A stretch of 64,000 nucleotides of DNA. Source: Nicotiana tabacum (Eukaryota; Streptophyta; Magnoliopsida; Solanales; Solanaceae). Under the pieces are notes generated by a model. The model had not been told where the DNA came from and did no database searches. It saw only the letters and a program-made list of their open reading frames with translations. Location: the NCBI RefSeq assembly GCF_000715075.1, contig NC_134097.1, forward strand, positions 67,737,190-67,801,189, read 5' to 3'. Positions 22,054 through 34,009 of the stretch are shown here, in pieces. Position 1 is the first letter of the stretch, and every line of letters begins with the position of its first letter. The position numbers and the translations under genes are program-made.

Positions 22054-24135
22054 TCACATACTCTTTGTTCCCGCTCTCCTGGTTGAGAGCCCCCTTAGCT
22101 TAGTATGAGCATCGTCAGCGTCCTTCAAATAAACAACCACATTCTTATCAGCCTTAGTTTGGATTACTTCGGCTTCATCCCTGACATCCATGACTTCGGC
22201 CTTCACCTTCAGGAGCTCAATATTGACCCTCGAAATCATATCCGTTTGGACCAAGTTTTTCTCATGAGCATTGTGAAGTTGTACTTCGAGGGCAGTAGCC
22301 TTGGCCAAAGCGTCTTTCTTAGCCGATATATGGGTGTTCACCCGGTCCTTTAGCTCGTCACGCTCACACTTGGCTTGGCTAACTTCGCTCTTAAGGAATT
22401 CTAGGTCCTCCATCTTTTTCTGCAACTGAAATAAATAAGACATTAGCCTCAGAAGGTAGAAGAAGAAGTACGCACTCCCTCAAAACAAGCATTAACTGAT
22501 CCTCGAGGTAGATCTCGTAGTCAGGCTTCGACTCGCCTCATACTGCAGGTGTGCCAACTAGTCTTCCCTTTCATCGCATAGAAGCCTGGGGGATTTCTCC
22601 GTATCCACGGTTTCTCTCAACCTGGTCTTATGATGGAGCAACTCGGACTTGAGCTTGTTAGGAGCCTATGAAAGAGAAACTTGATAAGAGAGTAAACAAT
22701 TGCAAAACTATAAAACCAATACGAACGACCAAAACTCACCTTAAAGTAAAGCCGTTGAGCTTCCTCGAAAGTTGAACGCACATATGCTAGTCTGGCTCCA
22801 TCTACCCCGGTAGAACCAACCTCGGTTGGGATACGATCGCCCGATATATGTGGCCCCTAGCATCGAACATCCCTCAAAGTGCCTTCGACGGAGAAAAAGT
22901 CAGTGGCAGAGAACCCTCATTCCTCGAAGTACCTTCGATGGTAAAAGAAGATGGAAGCGGAAGAGGGATCATTTTTCTAGGACCTGAAATCTCGGGCGCT
23001 GGGGGTTCGGTTGGTACACCCTCTCTAAGACTCCGGGCTGATATCATCTCGCTATAATCACCGTCGCACTGCTAAGTCCTTTTCTACTTATTGTTATTAC
23101 TGCTATCCTTCGGCAACAAAGCCGACGATCCTTCCCCCTCTCCTAGAGGGCACGATCTCGCCTAAAACAACTCTCCAATGCCTACGATGGCAAAGTTAGT
23201 ACGCGTAAAAATAAAGTGCCTTTCAAAAAAAAGAGGGAGCAAATATCATAGCACGTACCATGGTTTTTTGCCTCCCATCTACCCTTAGACAAAGCTCGCC
23301 ACTTACGCTCATTATAAGTCGAGTGGGTCGCTTGCTTCCCAGCCCAATCCGTCAGGTCGTGGACCTTGCACGACATCCATGAAATTGCTGCAAAAGGGAA
23401 AGAAAGGCGCATTTACGGAGCCTGTCTACGCTATAAACAAAACAGCAAAGGCATGAGTGTACCACTTATGTGTAAAATTCCATTCCTCAAGAAATGGCAG
23501 AAACTCCAAAGGAATAATATCAGCAGTCTGTACTCGGACGAACATGCTCATCCATCCCCGATCCCCATCTTCTTCATCATTAACCATGAAAGGCATGGTG
23601 GATCGGCATCATAGGGTTAGCAGATCTCGATGGTGAAAAGGCCAGTACAACATGATGAGATGGATAAGAGTGAATTCAAGCCCCTCTTCTTCCGCAAAGA
23701 ACCTCATCATCAATATTATCCTCCAAAATGACGGATGCACCTATGCCAAGGTAACCTGGTACTTTTGACAGAAATCAAACAAGACCCTATCAAGGGGGCC
23801 CAGCGTAAAAGGTGGTATGTGTATACGTTCAAAAACCCCTCGGCATGATCTGTGATACTCTCTTCCGGGGAAGGTACCCGAAGTACTACCTTTTCCCCCC
23901 ATCCACAATCTTTCCTCACTAACTCAAGGTGCCCTTCTCCTATTAAAGAAATAAACTTCGAGGCATACTCATAATGACCCCGAACATCGGGAGGTTTTTT
24001 TAACGGAAAGTCCCCCCTCAAAACAAAACATCTAAAGGTTGGCTCGCATGGCGCCAACAGCGCACCAACAACTAGGCAGGAACCAGAGGCAGAACTCCCT
24101 TCTCCTTGTCGAGCGGACCATGGCATAGCAACCAT
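22054..24135 (-). pseudogene. Antisense gene (aORF) of T1, broken
   Basis: Read on the minus strand the gene starts at ATG 24135 (MVAMPWSARQGEG). Residues about 35-110 hold a block with DFPLKKPPDV, RKDCGWGEKVVLRVPSPEES and a conserved Y-T-Y. A frameshift near 23800 follows, after which the neighbouring frame continues with FCQKYQVTLA, F-F-A-E-E-E-G and DRGWMSMFVRVQT. The 3' part (22443-22054) is one open frame of 129 codons, rich in K, E, A and L with heptad-like spacing, probably a coiled coil; similar sequence lies at 22680-22570. The first block is homologous to 44379-45360 in element F. It resembles the plant family described as putative gypsy-type transposon protein (Pfam Transposase_28); I infer this and have not searched. 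Its function is unknown. Confidence 0.7.
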
Positions 24136-24284
24136 GATTGTGGTAAAACTAGGGAATTGGAGCGAGAATTTTTAGCAATGGATTCAAAGTTGAAGTGGTG
24201 AAAAGCCTAACGCATGAAAGAAGAACTCTGCAAAGGAGGATAACTACTCAGAATAGCAGAATCCTTAAAAGAGGAAAGACAACC

Positions 24285-24331
24285 CTATATATGAAGAAAG
24301 CGGTGACTGCCCGCCTGCCTCAAAGGCCAAT
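24285..24331 (-). promoter_or_regulatory. Putative promoter of the T1 antisense gene
   Basis: On the minus strand an ATTGG (inverted CCAAT, 24327-24331) is followed 38 bases later by CATATATAG (24285-24293), and the aORF ATG comes about 150 bases after that. Element F has the same arrangement before its aORF. Conservation between two diverged copies is the main support. Confidence 0.5.
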
Positions 24332-24460
24332 CAAAATTGCTGACTAAGCCATTATTCGCTTAGAAAAGATGTACCAGCGGGATTGCCGTTGTCATTTCAT
24401 AAGCATGTCATGCAATTAACACTGCCGAGCGACGCTTTGGGGATCAAAGATCCCCCTATC

Positions 24461-24860
24461 ATTACAAACCTCAAGATGGTACCCGATCCTGAGGACCTCC
24501 ACCAAGAAGAGTATATGCTCTAAGGAGCCATTAATATCATTACAAGCCTCGATATGGTACTCAATCTCAAGGACATCCACCAAAAAGAATGTATGCTCTA
24601 AGGAGCCATTAATATCATTACGAGCATCAAGATGGTACCCGATCTCGAGGACCTCCACCAAGAAGAATGTATGCTTTATGGAGCCATTAATAAAATTATG
24701 AGCCTCGAGATGGTAACCAATCTCGAGGACCTCTACCAAGAAGAATATGTGCTTCAAGGAGCCATTAATATCATTACAAACCTCGAGATAGTACCCGATC
24801 TCGAGGACCTCTGTCAAAAAGAAGATAAGCTCTAAAGACCTACTCATATGGGCCTGACTT
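24461..24860. repeat. 78-bp minisatellite, about five units
   Basis: Units contain GGAGCCATTAATATCATTAC, then a CTCGAGATGGTACCCGATCT-like stretch and GAGGACCTCCACCAAGAAGA, with spacing of 78 bp. Since 78 is divisible by three, both strands stay open over the array (a minus-strand frame at 24416-24910 and a plus-strand frame at 24632-24835). The resulting 26-residue peptide repeats match no family I know, and I regard them as non-coding. Confidence 0.88.
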
Positions 24861-26539
24861 CGAGGTAGTACCCTACCTCGAGGATTTTTGTTATTGCAAA
24901 TGCGAGACATATACCTGATCCTCTGGCCCGTGAGCTACCTAAGCTAGAGCCAGCTTTTACTCAAAAACTACCGATAAATACTTAGGGCTATCTTTCACCT
25001 TCAGATAAAGTTAAACGTTCTCTTGGTTACTTTAACCTAAAGACTATCCGAGTCTAGGCGTAACCTCATTCGGGATCTATCTATAACGTCTTAAGGCTAT
25101 CTTCAATCTAATTTTGAAACATATTTTGAAGTCGCCCGAGCTTGAGCGAAACCTCACTAGGGGACTGCCTTCGAAAGCCTAAAAGCCATCTTTATTCTTA
25201 GGCATCCTAACAAGTCCCCCCTCAAGGACTACCTACAGGGTCTGAAAGGCTAAGTTTTGTTCTGAAAATTTGAAGCCCTACTCTCATTCAACTCGAAGTT
25301 GGGGATCCCGACGGCCCAAACTCGTACCAATTCAATTCGGGCTCAGCCCGAGGAATGACAAAGGTCTCCACAGGATATAGTATTAATTGATCAAGGATCG
25401 GGGAAACACCTACGCCCGGACCCGATATTCAGACCAATCGGTAGAGTCATGCATTCAGACTCTTCATAAATGCGAGTAGCATGAAAACCGGCATAAATCA
25501 GGTACAAAATTAAAGAAACACTTTTTCATTAATAATTGATGGTTATAAACCCACGAAGGGTCCTTACACATGATTATAAAAGCCCACGAAGGGTCCTTAC
25601 ATAAAAACAAAAAAACAAAAGCAACAGCTAAAATTTTAATCTTCTCTCGGAGGTACATCCTCGGTAGCAACGCTTTCAAGTATCATTTCTTCTAGGCCTC
25701 ATCTCGGCCCCCCAACGGCATCTTCAAGGACGAGGAAGAAGCAGAAAATGATGAAGAAAAAGCCACAGCCCGCCAAATAGCAAAAGCTTTTACCAGACCG
25801 AGAGGACTACAGCCTGATAGAAGACTTGGCGAGCATAGGCCCAAACCTCACGACCACTTTGAGTCCACTTCTTGGGACATTGTGCCATGCAAGATAGCAG
25901 CTGGCAATGCCGCTTCACCCCATGGAAAGCAAAAGGGATGAAGTGCCACACCAGGCCGAAGTAGGGAGGTGAGCAGTGGTGTAAAGTTCGAACATCCTCC
26001 TGAGCAACGGTGTAAAGTTCGAATACCTTCCTGAGTAGGAAGAAATCGGCGCCTTATTTCATCATGAAAGGCTAAAAACAACAACAACAAATCGGTATAA
26101 CTTCGCTCAGGAAGGGAAATCTCTAGAAAAAGGTCATGGCACAACTGATGAGAACACTGCCATGTAGCCTTAAGGCCATGGTCCTCAAACATGGGAAATA
26201 ACAATGGATGAGGATGAAGAGAAGAAAAAGGGTAAACGGTTGTTGAAGAACATTTGAATGAAGGTTTGTTTCAAGAAGGCTTTCATTTATAATAAGAGTG
26301 GCAGCGTAACCAATGGCGCAATCAATGTCTTTGAAAGATGTACCGACAGGCGCAATCAATGCATTTTGGAAATTGGACCGGCGTCGACATTATTGCTTTA
26401 GAGAATATGAACCAGTGGTACATTGAATGATTCTGGAAAGGTGAACTGACAGTACGCCTCAATTATCACAAAGCCTTACGTCATAAGTATGACATTATCG
26501 CGGGAAGTTGTCAAAGTCGTTTCTTATCGTTTCAATCTA
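24861..26539. other. Non-coding 3' region of T1
   Basis: No domain is recognisable here. Two small direct duplications are visible: CCCACGAAGGGTCCTTACA twice at 25550-25605, and GGTGTAAAGTTCGAA twice at 25979-26024. The stretch leads into the PPT and 3' LTR. Confidence 0.55.
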
Positions 26540-26557
26540 AGAAACGCGGGGACTATC
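26540..26557 (+). other. Polypurine tract region of T1
   Basis: AGAAACGCGGGGACTATC directly precedes the 3' LTR. The purine-rich GAAACGCGGGGA is aligned with GAAATGCGC before the LTR of element F, read on the minus strand. Confidence 0.65.
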
Positions 26558-27289
26558 TGTATACGGTAAAATCAGAGGGTCCAATTTTTGTTCATTATAA
26601 TGATTCATAAGCACGTCTCCATAGGCTCGAGATTATGGTCGAGATTAGCACCCGAGGGGTTATCGACGTCCAGCCACGAGGCAGTGCAAATTGAGAGTTA
26701 TAGTGAAAAAGTGGGAGGTTCCCAAGGCATGTGGCCAAAGCTGCCCTAGTCTATTTGGCTAGCTCAAGCCCCGTGGCATGAAATAGATGTACCAATCATG
26801 TATCTTTCTAATAAATACATTTGTACTACATTGGGATCCCCCCATATATAAAGAGGATCCTTGTCATTTTGTAAAAGATCTGATGCTCAATATTGAATAC
26901 ACAAAAATATTCTCTGTGCTCTCTAACATATTCACTTGATCATATTACTTCCATTTATTGCTTATATCTATTGTGTTCTATTTATTGTTCTTCATTTATT
27001 GCTCATTTTTGGTCATAACAGGCTTCCATCAAAGCCATCATAACTGTTAGTCCTCCATCGACTACCCTCGGCAGGGCATCCGATTCGACCTTGAGGCCCC
27101 GAATACGCGAGCTCGAGGCCCCAATTATTAGCCATTCGGTTTGTCTATCGCATTGTTTTCAAGCTATTATCTTGTTTTCCAAGTCTTTCCCTTAGCATCA
27201 ATTGCCTAACAACTAGCATAAAAATAGATCACATATTTTTAGAACCACAAAATCAAATTTAATTAGAATTACAATTTTCAAGGTAAACA
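26558..27289 (+). repeat. 3' LTR of T1 (732 bp)
   Basis: It begins TGTATACGG and ends AGGTAAACA, and is collinear with 16456-17213. Differences are scattered substitutions, small gaps and the single copy of the 22-bp GC-rich unit. TAGGT follows directly as the right target copy. Confidence 0.93.
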
Positions 27290-28410
27290 TAGGTGGGATT
27301 CTTGATTTCGATATTATTTTACATATTCCTAGACTTTGAAACGTAGTATATTTATGGACTTGTTGGTATATTAGGACGGGGTCCCGAGTGGCTCGAGTGA
27401 GTTTCGGATCACCCGGAGCAAAGTTGAAGTTAGCAAATTTTGGTAAGTTTCCTGGTGTGCTGGTTTACTTCGCCATGGCAAAGAGTGTTCCGTGATCGTG
27501 AAGAAGGATGGGAAATAGGGCTGAGGTTCGCCCTTCATGAAGGTGAGGAGGGCCCGACGAACTCGATGGGGGACCTGGATCCTCTTCGCGATCGCGGAGA
27601 AGGATGAGGATGGGAGAGCTGGAAGGCAATTAGCCTTCGCGAACGCGGCTGGGGGACTGTGACTCGTGAATGTGACCCCTGTTGTCGCGAACTCAAACAG
27701 AATAACTTGGCTAAGGTAGTTTATCCTTCGCTAGCATGAGAGACTTTCCGCAATAGTCGAGAAGAAATTATTGGGCAGAATGTATTTTTGTTTCGGGACA
27801 TAGGCTTATTTCTCTCACTTTTACTTGGGTTGGACGACTTTTGTAGCTCTTTTGAGGGGGATTTTCATCAACCAATACAAGGTATGCGATTTGTACCAAT
27901 TCTAAGTTAAATACATGGATTATGGGTAGATTTTAACATAGAGATTGTGGAATTTTCCGATTTTTGTTGATGAAGTTAGGGTTCAGTAAAAATGAGATTT
28001 GACCATGCAAATGATTATGGAATTGAAAACAAGTTATATATTTGAGTTCGTAATGCTATGGATAACAATTGCCTTCGAAAGTTTTTGGAACCTAATTATG
28101 TGGGCTTGAGGTTGATTTTATTGACTTTTCAAGTAGGGTTGGGAAATTACTCTAATAGTTAAATTATGGTCCGTTGAGCATATATTGATTGGTTTGTACA
28201 TCCTTTGAATAGTTATGGGATGTTCGACATTGATTTGAAGTGACTAGTGAGGGTTGAGATGCGAGTTGAGGGCTTGGAAGCGAAGTAAGTCTCTTTTCTA
28301 ATCTTGTAAGAGAGAATTATCCTCATAGGAGTTTTAATTTTTATGTTCTACTTGCTATGGGCGATGCGTACGTACGAGGTGATGAGAGGCCGTGCGTATC
28401 TAGATTCATG
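27290..28410 (+). repeat. 3' LTR of element A, second part, truncated
   Basis: After T1 the LTR of A continues with GGGATTCTTGATTTCG, matching 1150-1195. It contains the stretch missing from the 5' LTR, then matches 4362-5016 and 8175-8245. At 28410 it stops and element B begins. The last part of the LTR (8246-9161 and 10733-10838 in the 5' copy) is not found afterwards, so it is either deleted or lies beyond the window behind B and C. GC-rich phrases such as TTCGCGATCGCGGAGAAGG are typical of Solanaceae gypsy LTRs. Confidence 0.85.
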
Positions 28411-31292
28411 TTTTTCACGACCCAAATCCTAACCTGCTGGATGGTGCCTATCGTGGTACTAGGCAAGCCGACATTTCAAAAATATTCCCAACATTCAATA
28501 GTAAATGAGTCAAAGTAGTTTTAAATACCAAAAAGTTTTCATAAACAGGGTAGAAACCCAAAACACAAATGCGGAAAAAAAATAACTCCCAATTTAGGGT
28601 GTCACTGAGCCCTTTGAGCATCTATACATCACCAGTCTAAAAAAGTAATGTCTATGAGCGTATGGATCTAAATACAATAAAAGAAAAGATAAGGAAGGAG
28701 AAACAAGGACTGTGAACGCTAGGAAGCTAACTCGAAGTCTCCAACATTAAGCTGTGCGAAATATCAACACCCATCATATCCACAAACACCTGGATCTGCA
28801 CACGAAGTGCAGGGTGTAGCGTGAGTACAACCAACTTAAAAAGTAATAAGACTAAATAAATAACTAAATATAGTGATGAGCTACATAGTTATTGTTCAAT
28901 TTCAGTAGTCTCAACAAGAAAGTAGACATGCTTTCAAATCCGGCAATTTAAGTCAAATCATTTTATACATGCCAAGTTCAAGTAAAACCGAATAAAATAT
29001 CTCTCAGAAGTTCTCAAAACAGTGATGTATGGTATCTATGTGCAAGAACAGTGAAATCATATACACCCTCTCAGAGCAATAGTCACTCAGTCTACCCAGT
29101 CACTCAAATCTCACAATCACTCATTCCTCACAGTCACCCAGCACTCGGTACTCGCACTGAGTAGTTACCTGCGCTCACTGGGGATATGTACACGCTTCGG
29201 AGGGGCTACTTCAGCCCAAGCGCTGTATCAAGCCAATCATGGCATAAATCAATAAAACATGTTACGGTGTGAAGCTCGATCCCATAACATTCTCACAATC
29301 AGGCCCTCGACCTCACTCAGTCATCAATCTCTCCAGTCTCTCGGGTTCTCAGAAATCATGAAAATCAGCCCAAACAATAATGATATGATGTATCAACAAG
29401 GAAATAATAGAGACTGAGATATGATATGTGAGTAAAAAAAACATAGACTGAGTAGAACTAGCATTTAGCACATTATTCAACATGTAACACGGCTTATGTG
29501 GGTCCCAACAGTAATAATACATAGCATAAACAATATTTCTAACATGATTTACAATCAAAGTTCTTTAACACAAGGAGAGCATATAGCTAACAACAAGTTA
29601 TTCAGCTTTACAGTTCCACGGAATTGACCAAGTCACAATTCCTACGGTGCACGCCCACATGCCCGTCACTTAGCATGTGTGTTACCTCCAAACCAATCAC
29701 ATAACACATAATTCGGGGTTTCATACCCACACAACCAGATTTAGAATTGGTACTTACCTCAATCCGAGCAAGAACTCTACTCCAATACGCCCTTGCCTCG
29801 CATACCGGCCTCCAAATGTCTAGAATCTAGCCACAAGTAGCACAATTCAATCATTACGGGCTAAAGGAATCAATTCCATAAGAAAATACAAAATTAAGAA
29901 TCGAAAATTCGAAAATCAGCTTCAAGCCAGCCCCCTTGACCACGTCTCGAAATCCACCAAAAGTAACCAAACCTGAAAGACCATTCAATCACGAGTCTAT
30001 TCATACCACATTCATCAAAATTCGACACCAAATCGCCCCTCAAATCCCTAGCCTCAAATCCCCAAATTACACCTCAACACACCAAATAGGTGGGAAAATC
30101 AATGGGGAAACATAATTATTTAAGAAATTTAACCACAAGTGACTTACCTCAAATATCCCTTCGAAATCTCTCTCAAAATTGCCCAATTCAGAGTCCAAAA
30201 TGTTAAAATGAAGCCAAAATCGCGAACCCTAGCATTTATATGTTCTTCCTAGTTAAACTGCACCTGTGGTCCCAAAATTCGCCTATGCGGTCCCGCTTTT
30301 GTGGTGAAAACTCCTCACCTGCGGAAGTCACCTTACTCACCTTGTCTCGCACTTGCGCTCCTGGTCTCGCACCTGCGGGACACTTCTGCGGCCCATGACA
30401 CGCTTTTGCGGAAACAACCTACACCCCTCAACTGTTTCACACTCCGCTTCTGCGCCCTCTTCGCTGCATCTACGGCCTCTCAGGTGCGGAAAGAACCTTG
30501 CACATGCGATCTCTTCCTTTTCCTCCTTGCCTTATTCTGCATCTCTCTTCCCATTTCTGTGGGCTAGCACCTGCGGTGCCCACTCCACAGTTGCGATTAC
30601 ACCAACAATCCTCAAACTTCAGCAACCCTTCAACTTTAAACCTTGATCCGTTAACCACCCGAAATCAACTCGAGGCCCCGTGGACCTCAACCAAACATAC
30701 CAACAAGTCTTAAAACATCATACGAACTTGGTCAAACCCTCAAACCATCTCAAACAACATAAAAAAAATTACTCGCACACAGATTCAAGCCTAATGAACT
30801 TTGAAATTTCAAAAATCTACAAACGACGCCGAAACCTATCAAATCACGTCTGATTGACCTCAAATTTTGCACACAAATCACAAATGACACCACGAACCTA
30901 CTCCAACTTCTGAAATCTCAATCTGACCCAGATATCAAAAAGTCCACTCCTAGTCAAACTTCCTAAAATTCAACTACCGCCATTTCAAGCCTAATTCCAC
31001 TACGAACCTCCAAATCATAGTCTGGACATGCTTCTAAGTCCAAATACACCCAATAAAGCTATTGGAACCATCAAAATTCAAATCTGGGATCGTTTACATA
31101 TAAGTCAACATCTAGTCAACTTTTCTAACTTAAGCTTTCTATTGTGAAACTAAGTGTCTCAATTCATTCGGAAATCTCTCCGGACCCGAACAAACTAACC
31201 CGATAAGTCATATAAAATCTATAAAGCACATAAGGAGCTAAAAATGGGGGAATTAGGCTACAACTCTCAAAAGGACCGGCTAGGTCGTTACA
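28411..31292 (-). repeat. 3' LTR of element B, about 2.88 kb
   Basis: The minus-strand start TGTAACGACCTAGCCGG is at 31292 and the end is near 28411 (TTTTTCACGACCC on the plus strand). From 28735 on it is collinear with 59382-61881. The exact left edge is uncertain by a few bases because the terminus is mutated. Open frames such as 30301-30646 lie in the LTR and are not genes: the corresponding frames in the other LTR have different ends. Confidence 0.85.
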
Positions 31293-31310
31293 TCTCCCAT
31301 CCCCAAAACA
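31293..31310 (-). other. Polypurine tract of element B
   Basis: On the minus strand TTTTGGGGATGGGAGA immediately precedes the TGTAACG start of the 3' LTR. This settles both the orientation and the LTR boundary. Confidence 0.8.
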
Positions 31311-32620
31311 AATGTTCGTCCTTGAACAGGTCTAGAAATATACCTGGAGCCACAAATATGTGTGGATATCTGCTCTACATCTCCCCCTCTGTTTCCCAAG
31401 TAGCCTCTTCGACGGGCTGACCTCTCCACTACACATTCACTGAAGCTATATCCTTTGACCTCAACTTTCAAACCTACCAATCCAAAATGGCCACCGACTC
31501 TACATCATAAGTCAAATCACTATCGAACTGAACCGTGCTGAAATCCAAAACATGAGACGGATTGTCGACATACTTCCGGATCATAAAACCATCAAAATAC
31601 TCGATGTAGACTCGACAAACTAGGTGGTAAGACAAGTTTGTAAGCCACCGCTCCAATCCTCAAAGTACCTCAAACGGAGCAATAAATCAAGGGCTCAACT
31701 TGCCCTTCTTCCCGAACTTCATAACAACCTTTATGAGTGAAACCTTCAGTAGAACCTTCTCACCAACCATGTAAGACAAATCACGGACCTTCTTGTAGGC
31801 ATATCTATTCTTTCTAGAATACGTCGTGTGGAGCAACTCCTGAATCAATTTAACCTTGTCTAATGCATCATGAACCAAGCCAGTACTCAATAGCCTAGTC
31901 TCACCCTGCTCAAACAAACCCACCGAAGATCTACATCATCTCCCATACAAAGCCTCACACAGAGCCATCTGAATGCTCGATTGATAATAGTTGTTGTAAG
32001 CAAACTCCCCAAGTGGCAAAACCCGGTCCCATGAACCCCCAAAAGCAATGACACAAGCGTGTAGCCTCTCCTCAAATATTTGAATAGTGCGTTCGGACTA
32101 TCCATCCATCTGAGGGTGAGATAATATACTCAGCTCAACCTGAGTGCCCAACTCTCGCTGCACGGCTTTGCAAAATTGCGATGTAAACTGCGTGCCTCTA
32201 TCTGAATTTATGGAAACTGGCATACTGTGAAGGCGCAAAATCTCTCGGATGTAAATATCAACCAACCACTCTGAAGAATAAGTAGTACCAACTGGAATGA
32301 AGCGAGTAGACTTGGTCAGCCGATCCACAATCACACAAATAACATCAGACTTCCTTAAAGTCCGTGGGAGCCCAACTACGAAATCTATGGTGATGCGCTC
32401 CCACTTCCACTCTGGAATCTCTATCCTCTAAAGCAATCCACCGGGTCTCTAATACTCATATTTTACCTGTTGACAGTTAAGACACCAAGCTACAAACTCC
32501 ACTATTTCGTTCTTCATTCTCCTCCACCAATAATTGTCCCAAGTCTTGGTACATCTTCGTGGCACCTAGATGAATGGAATACCGCGATTTGTGGGCCTCC
32601 TCAAGAATCAAATCCTATAG
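31311..32620 (-). pseudogene. Integrase with chromodomain of element B, broken
   Basis: Zinc-finger remnants lie near 32600-32480 (I-H-L-G and C-L-N-C). The core shows VDRLTKSTRFIPV and INSDRGTQFTSQF, so the second catalytic Asp is present (32334-32098). E-R-T-I-Q, with the presumed catalytic Glu, comes next in another frame. The stretch 31923-31687 has L-V-H-D-A-L-D-K-V-K and MVGEKVLLKVS; 31656-31474 holds P-S-H-V-L-D-F-S-T-V-Q. Chromodomain residues P-V-E-E-A-T-W-E-T-E appear near 31400. Stops and frame changes separate these parts. The product would have been the strand-transfer enzyme of B. Confidence 0.85.
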
Positions 32621-32925
32621 CCCATCTACATTGCACACACATATCTGACCCTGCGTCCTCAACACCCCATCATCTCCAATAGTAACATCTCTAGCATCAC
32701 CATGTTGAACCTTCTACTTGAGGACAAACAAATGAGGATCATCATATTGGCGCTCTTTGATGCGATCAAATAAGGAAAACCGAGAATCCACACAAGCTAT
32801 AACCCGACTGGGCTACGAAATATCTAATCTCATGAACTGGTTGGACAAGGTCTGAACATCAAGTGCAATAGGTCTCTCACCAATAGGAATGAATGCAATG
32901 CTACCTATGCTTATCGCATTCCTAC

Positions 32926-34009
32926 TCAAGGCATCGACCACCATATTGGCCTTCTCGGATGATATAGAATAGTGATATCATAGTCCTTTAGTAGCTCCAA
33001 CCATCTCTGTTGCCTCAAATTTAGATCCTTCTGTTTGAAAAAGTGTTGGAGGCACCGATGATTTGTAAATACCCCACAAGACACACCATAAAGATAGTTC
33101 CTCCAAATCTTCAATGCATGAACAATGGTAGCTAACTCCAAATCATGAATAGGGTAGTTCTTCTCATGAGGCTTCAACTGGAGCGAAGATAAGCAATCAC
33201 CCTACCCGCCTGTATCAAAACATACCCAATACTGATCCGAGAAGCTTCACAATACACTGTATAAGAGCCCGATGTTGAAGGCAAAACTAGAATTGGAGTT
33301 GCGTTCAAGGCAATCTTCAGCTTCTGAAAGCTCTCCTCACACTCATTCAACCACCTAAAAGGAGCACCCTTTTGAGTCAATTTGGTCAAGGGCGATGCAA
33401 TAGATGGGAAAACCTGCATGAAGCGATGATAATAACCAGCCAACACTGAAAGCTCTGAATCTCTGTAGCTGGAGACGGTCTGGGCCAACTCTGAACCGCC
33501 TCTATCTTGGTCAGATCCACCTAAATCCCCCCACTGGACAGCACGTGCCCCAAGAATGCCACTAAACTAAGCTAAACTTCACACTTGGAGAACTTGGACT
33601 GAGGCTTCTCCTCCCTTAACCGCTGCAATACAAAGCTCAAATGTTGGGCATGCTTCTCCTAGCTACGAGAGTAAACCAGGATATCATCAATGAATACCAT
33701 AACAATCGAGTTGAGGTAAGGCTGAAACACATTGTACATTAGATACATGAATGTTGTTGGGGCGTTGGTCAGCCCAAAAGACATCACAAGGAACTCAAAA
33801 TGACCATAACGGGTCCTAAAAACTATATTAAGAATATCTGAATCCTAAATCTTCAATTGGTGATACCCTAACCTCAAATCAATCTTGGAGAATACCCTCG
33901 CTCCGTGAATCTGGTCAAATAGATCATCAATGCGTGGCAAAAGATACTTGTTCTTGATTGTGACTTTGTTCAACTGCCTATAATCAATGCACATTCTCAT
34001 GGTACCATC
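32926..34009 (-). pseudogene. Reverse transcriptase (3' part) and RNase H of element B
   Basis: Starting at the D junction (34009), the minus strand reads [18 protein letters not shown], then [26 protein letters not shown] and the catalytic F-I-D-D-I-L-V-Y-S near 33700. After K-F-S-K-C-E the connection and RNase H follow (open stretches 33488-33174 and 33177-32926, with H-E-K-N-Y and L-L-K-D-Y-D). At least four in-frame stops or shifts occur. The 5' part of RT lies beyond D at 41813. Confidence 0.88.

Larger units (their letters stand above)
16456..27289 (+). mobile_element. Element T1: non-autonomous Tat-lineage-like gypsy element with an antisense gene
   Basis: This 10.8-kb element has two similar LTRs (758 and 732 bp), a PBS, a PPT, and target copies GAGGT (16451-16455) and TAGGT (27290-27294), one mismatch. 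It carries gag and a protease-like region on the plus strand and a long broken frame on the minus strand just before the 3' part. This layout is known for Tat-lineage elements such as Grande and Retand. Reverse transcriptase, RNase H and integrase are absent; their place is taken by noncoding DNA with tandem repeats. It would have depended on a related autonomous element. It is clearly younger than A, whose LTR it splits. Confidence 0.85.
612..28410 (+). mobile_element. Element A: decayed Ty3/gypsy Del/Tekay-like chromovirus, host of several insertions
   Basis: This is the outermost retrotransposon of the left half. The two LTRs can be matched piece by piece: 612-1195 with 15916-16455, 4362-5016 with 27690-28345, and 8178-8245 with 28347-28410. 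The order is LTR, a PBS complementary to initiator tRNA-Met, gag, protease, RT, RNase H, integrase with chromodomain, PPT, LTR. That order and the chromodomain tail are typical of Del/Tekay chromoviruses. Stops and frameshifts occur in every domain and the LTRs differ strongly, so the copy is old. It has been hit by a LTR-like block, a CACTA element, a solo LTR, element T1 and element B. Confidence 0.85.

Noticed and set aside
22054..24135. Host gene captured by T1
   Set aside because: A homologous frame at the same relative place in the independent element F shows that it is an element gene, not a recent capture.
24416..24910. 164-codon minus-strand frame with 26-residue repeats
   Set aside because: It is fully explained by the 78-bp minisatellite, whose period keeps frames open on both strands; there is no domain, and the opposite strand is also open.
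28401..28420. Target duplication of element B
   Set aside because: Bases before 28411 (ATTCATG) do not match those after 61881 (TCC followed by C); the edge is mutated or rearranged, so no TSD is claimed.
30301..30713. Overlapping plus-strand frames of 60-97 codons
   Set aside because: They are LTR sequence of element B; the same stretch in the other LTR (about 60943-61300) has shifted frames and different ends.
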